From contig JAHHQZ010000043.1 of assembly GCA_020026075.1 (NCBI GenBank), positions 1 to 9,468 of the forward strand: a stretch of DNA of 9,468 nucleotides, in the 5' to 3' direction. Shown piece by piece: positions 7,650 to 9,468 of this stretch; position 1 is the first letter of the stretch; each line of letters opens with the position of its first letter. A program made the translations under genes and the position numbers. This DNA is from Actinobacillus sp. (GTDB lineage Bacteria > Pseudomonadota > Gammaproteobacteria > Enterobacterales > Pasteurellaceae). The notes under the pieces are model-generated. The model saw nothing but the letters and a program-made list of their open reading frames with translations, did not search any database and was not told where the DNA came from.

Positions 7650-8849
7650 ATGACGGATAATTTTCACTCAACAACACAGGCTTTCAATGCCATTATTATT
7701 GGCGGCGGAATGGTTGGTGCAGCAACGGCAAAAGGCTTGGCAGATCTCGGTTTACAGGTGCTTTTACTTGAACGGGATAGCCTACCTGCTTACGATCCAA
7801 ACGCCCCTTACGACTTGCGAATCTCCGCCATTAGTGCGGGTTCGGTGGCGTTGTTGCAATCCCTTGGGGCTTGGCAAAATGTGGAAAAAATGCGCCACTG
7901 CCCGTATTACCGTCTTGAAACGTGGGAAACGCCCGGAATGGGAACCTACTTTGACTGTGCAGATTTAGGCTTGCCTGAACTGGGTTTTATGATCGAAAAC
8001 CACGTAACCCAAGGGGCGATTTGGCAAACTTTTGCGCAATGCCCTACGTTAAACGCAATGCAAAATGTAAAAATTCAGCAAATATTCCGGCCTACGCCGA
8101 ATGGCGATTGGTGTGTTCAGCTTGAAAATGCACAAACATTCACCAGCCCATTGCTCATTGCCGCAGACGGTGCTAATTCTCTCGTGCGCCAAACCGCAGG
8201 CATTGGCGTAACTGCTTGGCAATATCGTCAGGATTGTATGCTGTTGACAGTGAAAACCAATAAGCCACAACACCGAGCCACGTGGCAACAATTCTACCCA
8301 ACAGGACCTCGTGCCTTTTTGCCGTTGACAGGGCATAACGCTTGCTTGGTTTGGTACGACAGCCCACAAAAAATTGCGGAACTGAAAAAATTATCTCTCG
8401 CCGCACTGAGCCGTGCGGTAATGCAAGCCTTCCCTGCCCAGCTTGGCGAGGTTGATGTGTTAAATCGTACCAGTTTTCCACTCACACGCCGCCACGCTCA
8501 AACTTATGTGAAAAACGGCGTGGTACTGTTAGGCGATGCGGCGCACACGATAAATCCACTGGCAGGGCAAGGGGTAAACTTAGGTTTTAAAGACGTAAAA
8601 GCTTTGCTGGACGTGCTAAAAAATGCACACGCTAAAGGGGAAGATCTCGCCAGCGATGCGGTGTTAAAACGCTATGAACGCACCCGTCGAGCGGATAATT
8701 TACTAATGCAATCGGCGATAGATTTTTTTTACAAAGGCTTTAAAACGCCAATTTTACCGCTTAAATTATTACGCAACGCCGCACTGATTGGCGTTGATCA
8801 TTGCCAGCCCTTAAAAAAACGTGCGTTAAAATACGCACTTGGCTTGTAA
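7650..8849 (+). CDS. ubiF: 3-demethoxyubiquinol 3-hydroxylase (UbiF-type FAD monooxygenase)
   Basis: A 399-residue flavoprotein hydroxylase of the UbiH/UbiF/UbiI family, which adds a ring hydroxyl during ubiquinone synthesis. Visible motifs: N-terminal dinucleotide fold IIIGGGMVGAATAKGL (G18, G20, G23) with E41 closing the second strand; R57-I-S-A-I-S; D173-G-A-N-S-L-V-R; and the FAD-ribityl motif G295-DAAHTINPLAGQGVNLG. The UbiF assignment rather than UbiH or UbiI rests on long matches to the E. coli UbiF sequence as I remember it: PYYRLETWE, GFMIEN, AGIGVTAWQY, TWQQFYPTGPRAFLPL, LVWYDSP, FPLTRRHA and the ending LKKRALKYALGL. The reaction would be C-6 hydroxylation of 2-octaprenyl-3-methyl-6-methoxybenzoquinol (or its local tail-length equivalent). 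I choose the ATG at 7650 with AGGGG four bases ahead; a TTG at 7578 would add 24 unrelated residues before the FAD fold. Divergent from mukF and followed at 28 bp by the thioredoxin-like gene. Confidence 0.88.
   Translation: MTDNFHSTTQAFNAIIIGGGMVGAATAKGLADLGLQVLLLERDSLPAYDPNAPYDLRISAISAGSVALLQSLGAWQNVEKMRHCPYYRLETWETPGMGTYFDCADLGLPELGFMIENHVTQGAIWQTFAQCPTLNAMQNVKIQQIFRPTPNGDWCVQLENAQTFTSPLLIAADGANSLVRQTAGIGVTAWQYRQDCMLLTVKTNKPQHRATWQQFYPTGPRAFLPLTGHNACLVWYDSPQKIAELKKLSLAALSRAVMQAFPAQLGEVDVLNRTSFPLTRRHAQTYVKNGVVLLGDAAHTINPLAGQGVNLGFKDVKALLDVLKNAHAKGEDLASDAVLKRYERTRRADNLLMQSAIDFFYKGFKTPILPLKLLRNAALIGVDHCQPLKKRALKYALGL
8821..8838. repeat. Small inverted repeat in the last codons of ubiF
   Basis: GTGCGT (8821-8826) pairs perfectly with ACGCAC (8833-8838) around a 6-base loop, ending 11 bases before the last base of the ubiF stop codon. 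No T-run follows, so it is not a clear terminator. The right arm with its flank reads AAGTGCG on the minus strand, seven of nine bases of the uptake word, so it could be a decayed USS-derived hairpin. Confidence 0.3.
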
Positions 8850-8877
8850 ATTTCATTTATTTTCAAAAGGATATTTT

Positions 8878-9381
8878 ATGAAAATCTTTAACTATATTGA
8901 TTATTTAAACTTCAACACGCCTGTCGATGCTGAAAAACAGCAGGCGTGGTTTGAGAAAATCACCCTGTCGCATCAAACCTTAGCGGCGTTAGATACCATT
9001 CAAACACCGCAAAATTATTTATGTTTAGCAGAGCCATTCTGCCCCGATTGCGTGGTATTTGTGCCGATTTTGCAGAAAATGGCGGAGCATTGTAAACACA
9101 TTCACGTGCGTTATTTACCACGTTTTTTAATTAAGGAACTGGCGTATTTTGACAATGCCAAACAGCAAAAAGTCGTGGAAGAAACCTACAATATTCCAAG
9201 CGTTTTTGCGTTAAATGGCGAAAAAACCAACGTAATTTACCGTGAATGGCCAATGGCTTTACAAGAAAAATTGGCGGCGAACCCAACGGCACGCGAGCAA
9301 ATTTCCCATGCTTACCGAGCAGGTGAATACCAAAAGTTAATCGAAGAACAGCTTTTGCGTGCCATTTTGAAAAAATGTTAG
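8878..9381 (+). CDS. Thioredoxin family protein with CPDC motif
   Basis: A 167-residue protein without signal peptide or membrane segment, so probably cytoplasmic. A helical lead of about 45 residues (with WFEKITLSHQTLAALDTI) precedes a strand NYLCLAEPF and the redox motif C55-P-D-C58. VVFVPILQKM follows as the helix after the active site, and Y104-N-I-P107-S-V-F supplies the probable cis-proline. This layout fits the thioredoxin-like group related to Bacillus YtpP-type proteins (Pfam Thioredoxin_9 style); I cannot name a specific gene. It presumably reduces or isomerises disulfides in unknown substrates. The ATG at 8878 has AAAAGGA six bases upstream; a TTG at 8839 overlapping ubiF lacks such a site. 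It is 28 bp after ubiF on the same strand with only a weak hairpin between, so it is probably co-transcribed, and it is closed by the hairpin at 9382. Confidence 0.8.
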   Translation: MKIFNYIDYLNFNTPVDAEKQQAWFEKITLSHQTLAALDTIQTPQNYLCLAEPFCPDCVVFVPILQKMAEHCKHIHVRYLPRFLIKELAYFDNAKQQKVVEETYNIPSVFALNGEKTNVIYREWPMALQEKLAANPTAREQISHAYRAGEYQKLIEEQLLRAILKKC

Positions 9382-9417
9382 GCTGGAATTTTCATAAAAA
9401 AACCAGCGGAGATTTTT
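9382..9417 (+). terminator. Terminator of the ubiF-thioredoxin unit
   Basis: GCTGG (9382-9386) pairs with CCAGC (9403-9407). After two A:A mismatches four T:A pairs extend the stem towards a short loop. GGAGA then five T (9413-9417) follow. The stem starts right after the stop codon. The U-tract is five bases away from the stem, so the terminator may be of moderate strength. The IS left end begins in the last T of this tract. Confidence 0.65.
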
Positions 9418-9468
9418 GATCTGCACCCCAAAAGTTGGACTAACCAGTCAACTAATTAAGGTGCAGAT
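9417..9468 (+). mobile_element. Left end of an IS3-family insertion sequence
   Basis: The sequence from 9417, TGATCTGCACCCCAAAAG then TTGGAC, has the look of an IS150-like IS3-family left terminal repeat and pairs with the right-end tip at 52-26 over about 27 bases with a few mismatches and gaps. It ends with AAGG (9458-9461), a fair ribosome binding site for an orfA starting just outside the window. The element therefore continues rightward with its transposase reading plus. The first base could be 9416-9418, because the host T-run runs into it. Confidence 0.7.
9419..9468 (+). promoter_or_regulatory. Hairpin covering the probable transposase ribosome binding site
   Basis: ATCTGCACC (9419-9427) is perfectly complementary to GGTGCAGAT (9460-9468). 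Nested inside, AGTT (9433-9436) plus GACT (9438-9441) pair with AGTC (9446-9449) plus AACT (9450-9453), with one bulged G and the loop AACC. In an RNA that enters from the left this makes a two-part hairpin of 17 pairs whose 3' arm takes in the GG of the AAGG motif. Insertion sequences such as IS10 and IS50 use similar folds to stop outside transcripts from making transposase. That it does so here is inferred. Confidence 0.55.

Noticed and set aside
8049..8485. Leftward open frames across ubiF (up to 106 codons)
   Set aside because: They are antisense to a well-conserved flavoprotein gene and have no independent support.
8839..8877. N-terminal extension of the thioredoxin-like gene from a TTG at 8839, overlapping ubiF
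   Set aside because: The ATG at 8878 has a clear AAAAGGA six bases upstream, while the extended start has no such site.
1..9468. A new defence system, prophage, toxin-antitoxin pair, CRISPR array or riboswitch
   Set aside because: All full-length genes belong to known housekeeping families, spacers are short, and no spaced direct repeats or known RNA-element signatures were found on reading.

Overview
The window looks like ordinary chromosomal DNA from a gammaproteobacterium of the family Pasteurellaceae (Haemophilus, Pasteurella, Gallibacterium or Avibacterium type); I cannot fix the genus. The reasons are a complete MukF-MukE-MukB condensin set, which is limited to gammaproteobacteria of the enteric/Pasteurellaceae/Vibrio kind, close similarity of these proteins to what I remember of the Haemophilus and E. 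coli versions, and one perfect Haemophilus-type DNA uptake word (AAGTGCGGT, 3406-3414).

Layout, left to right. Positions 1-52 are the right end of an IS3-family insertion sequence, including the last codons of its transposase. A leftward block follows. In transcription order it is mukF (7425-6064), mukE (5996-5256) and mukB (5259-823), closed by a strong hairpin terminator (817-780). grxB (747-106) lies just beyond that terminator on the same strand. A 224-bp divergent region (7426-7649) separates mukF from a rightward pair, ubiF (7650-8849) and a thioredoxin-fold gene with a CPDC motif (8878-9381). A terminator hairpin (9382-9417) closes this pair. Positions 9417-9468 are the left end of a second IS3-family copy in the same orientation as the first.

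How the genes work together. MukB is an SMC-like ATPase; MukF is its kleisin and MukE the associated winged-helix subunit, and together they organise and segregate the chromosome. mukE and mukB overlap by four bases (ATGA), so their translation is probably coupled. mukF and mukE are instead separated by 67 bp holding a perfect 10-bp inverted repeat that also covers the mukF stop codon. GrxB is a glutathione-dependent redox protein. UbiF is the flavin hydroxylase of ubiquinone synthesis, and it is followed at 28 bp by a small thioredoxin-like protein, so the rightward unit is a respiration/redox pair.

I see no CRISPR array, phage gene, toxin-antitoxin pair or undescribed multigene system. The most interesting signals are non-coding: the hairpin between mukF and mukE, the fold at the IS left end that would bury the transposase ribosome binding site, and the fact that the window is bounded by same-orientation IS ends, each cut about 52 bp inside the element.
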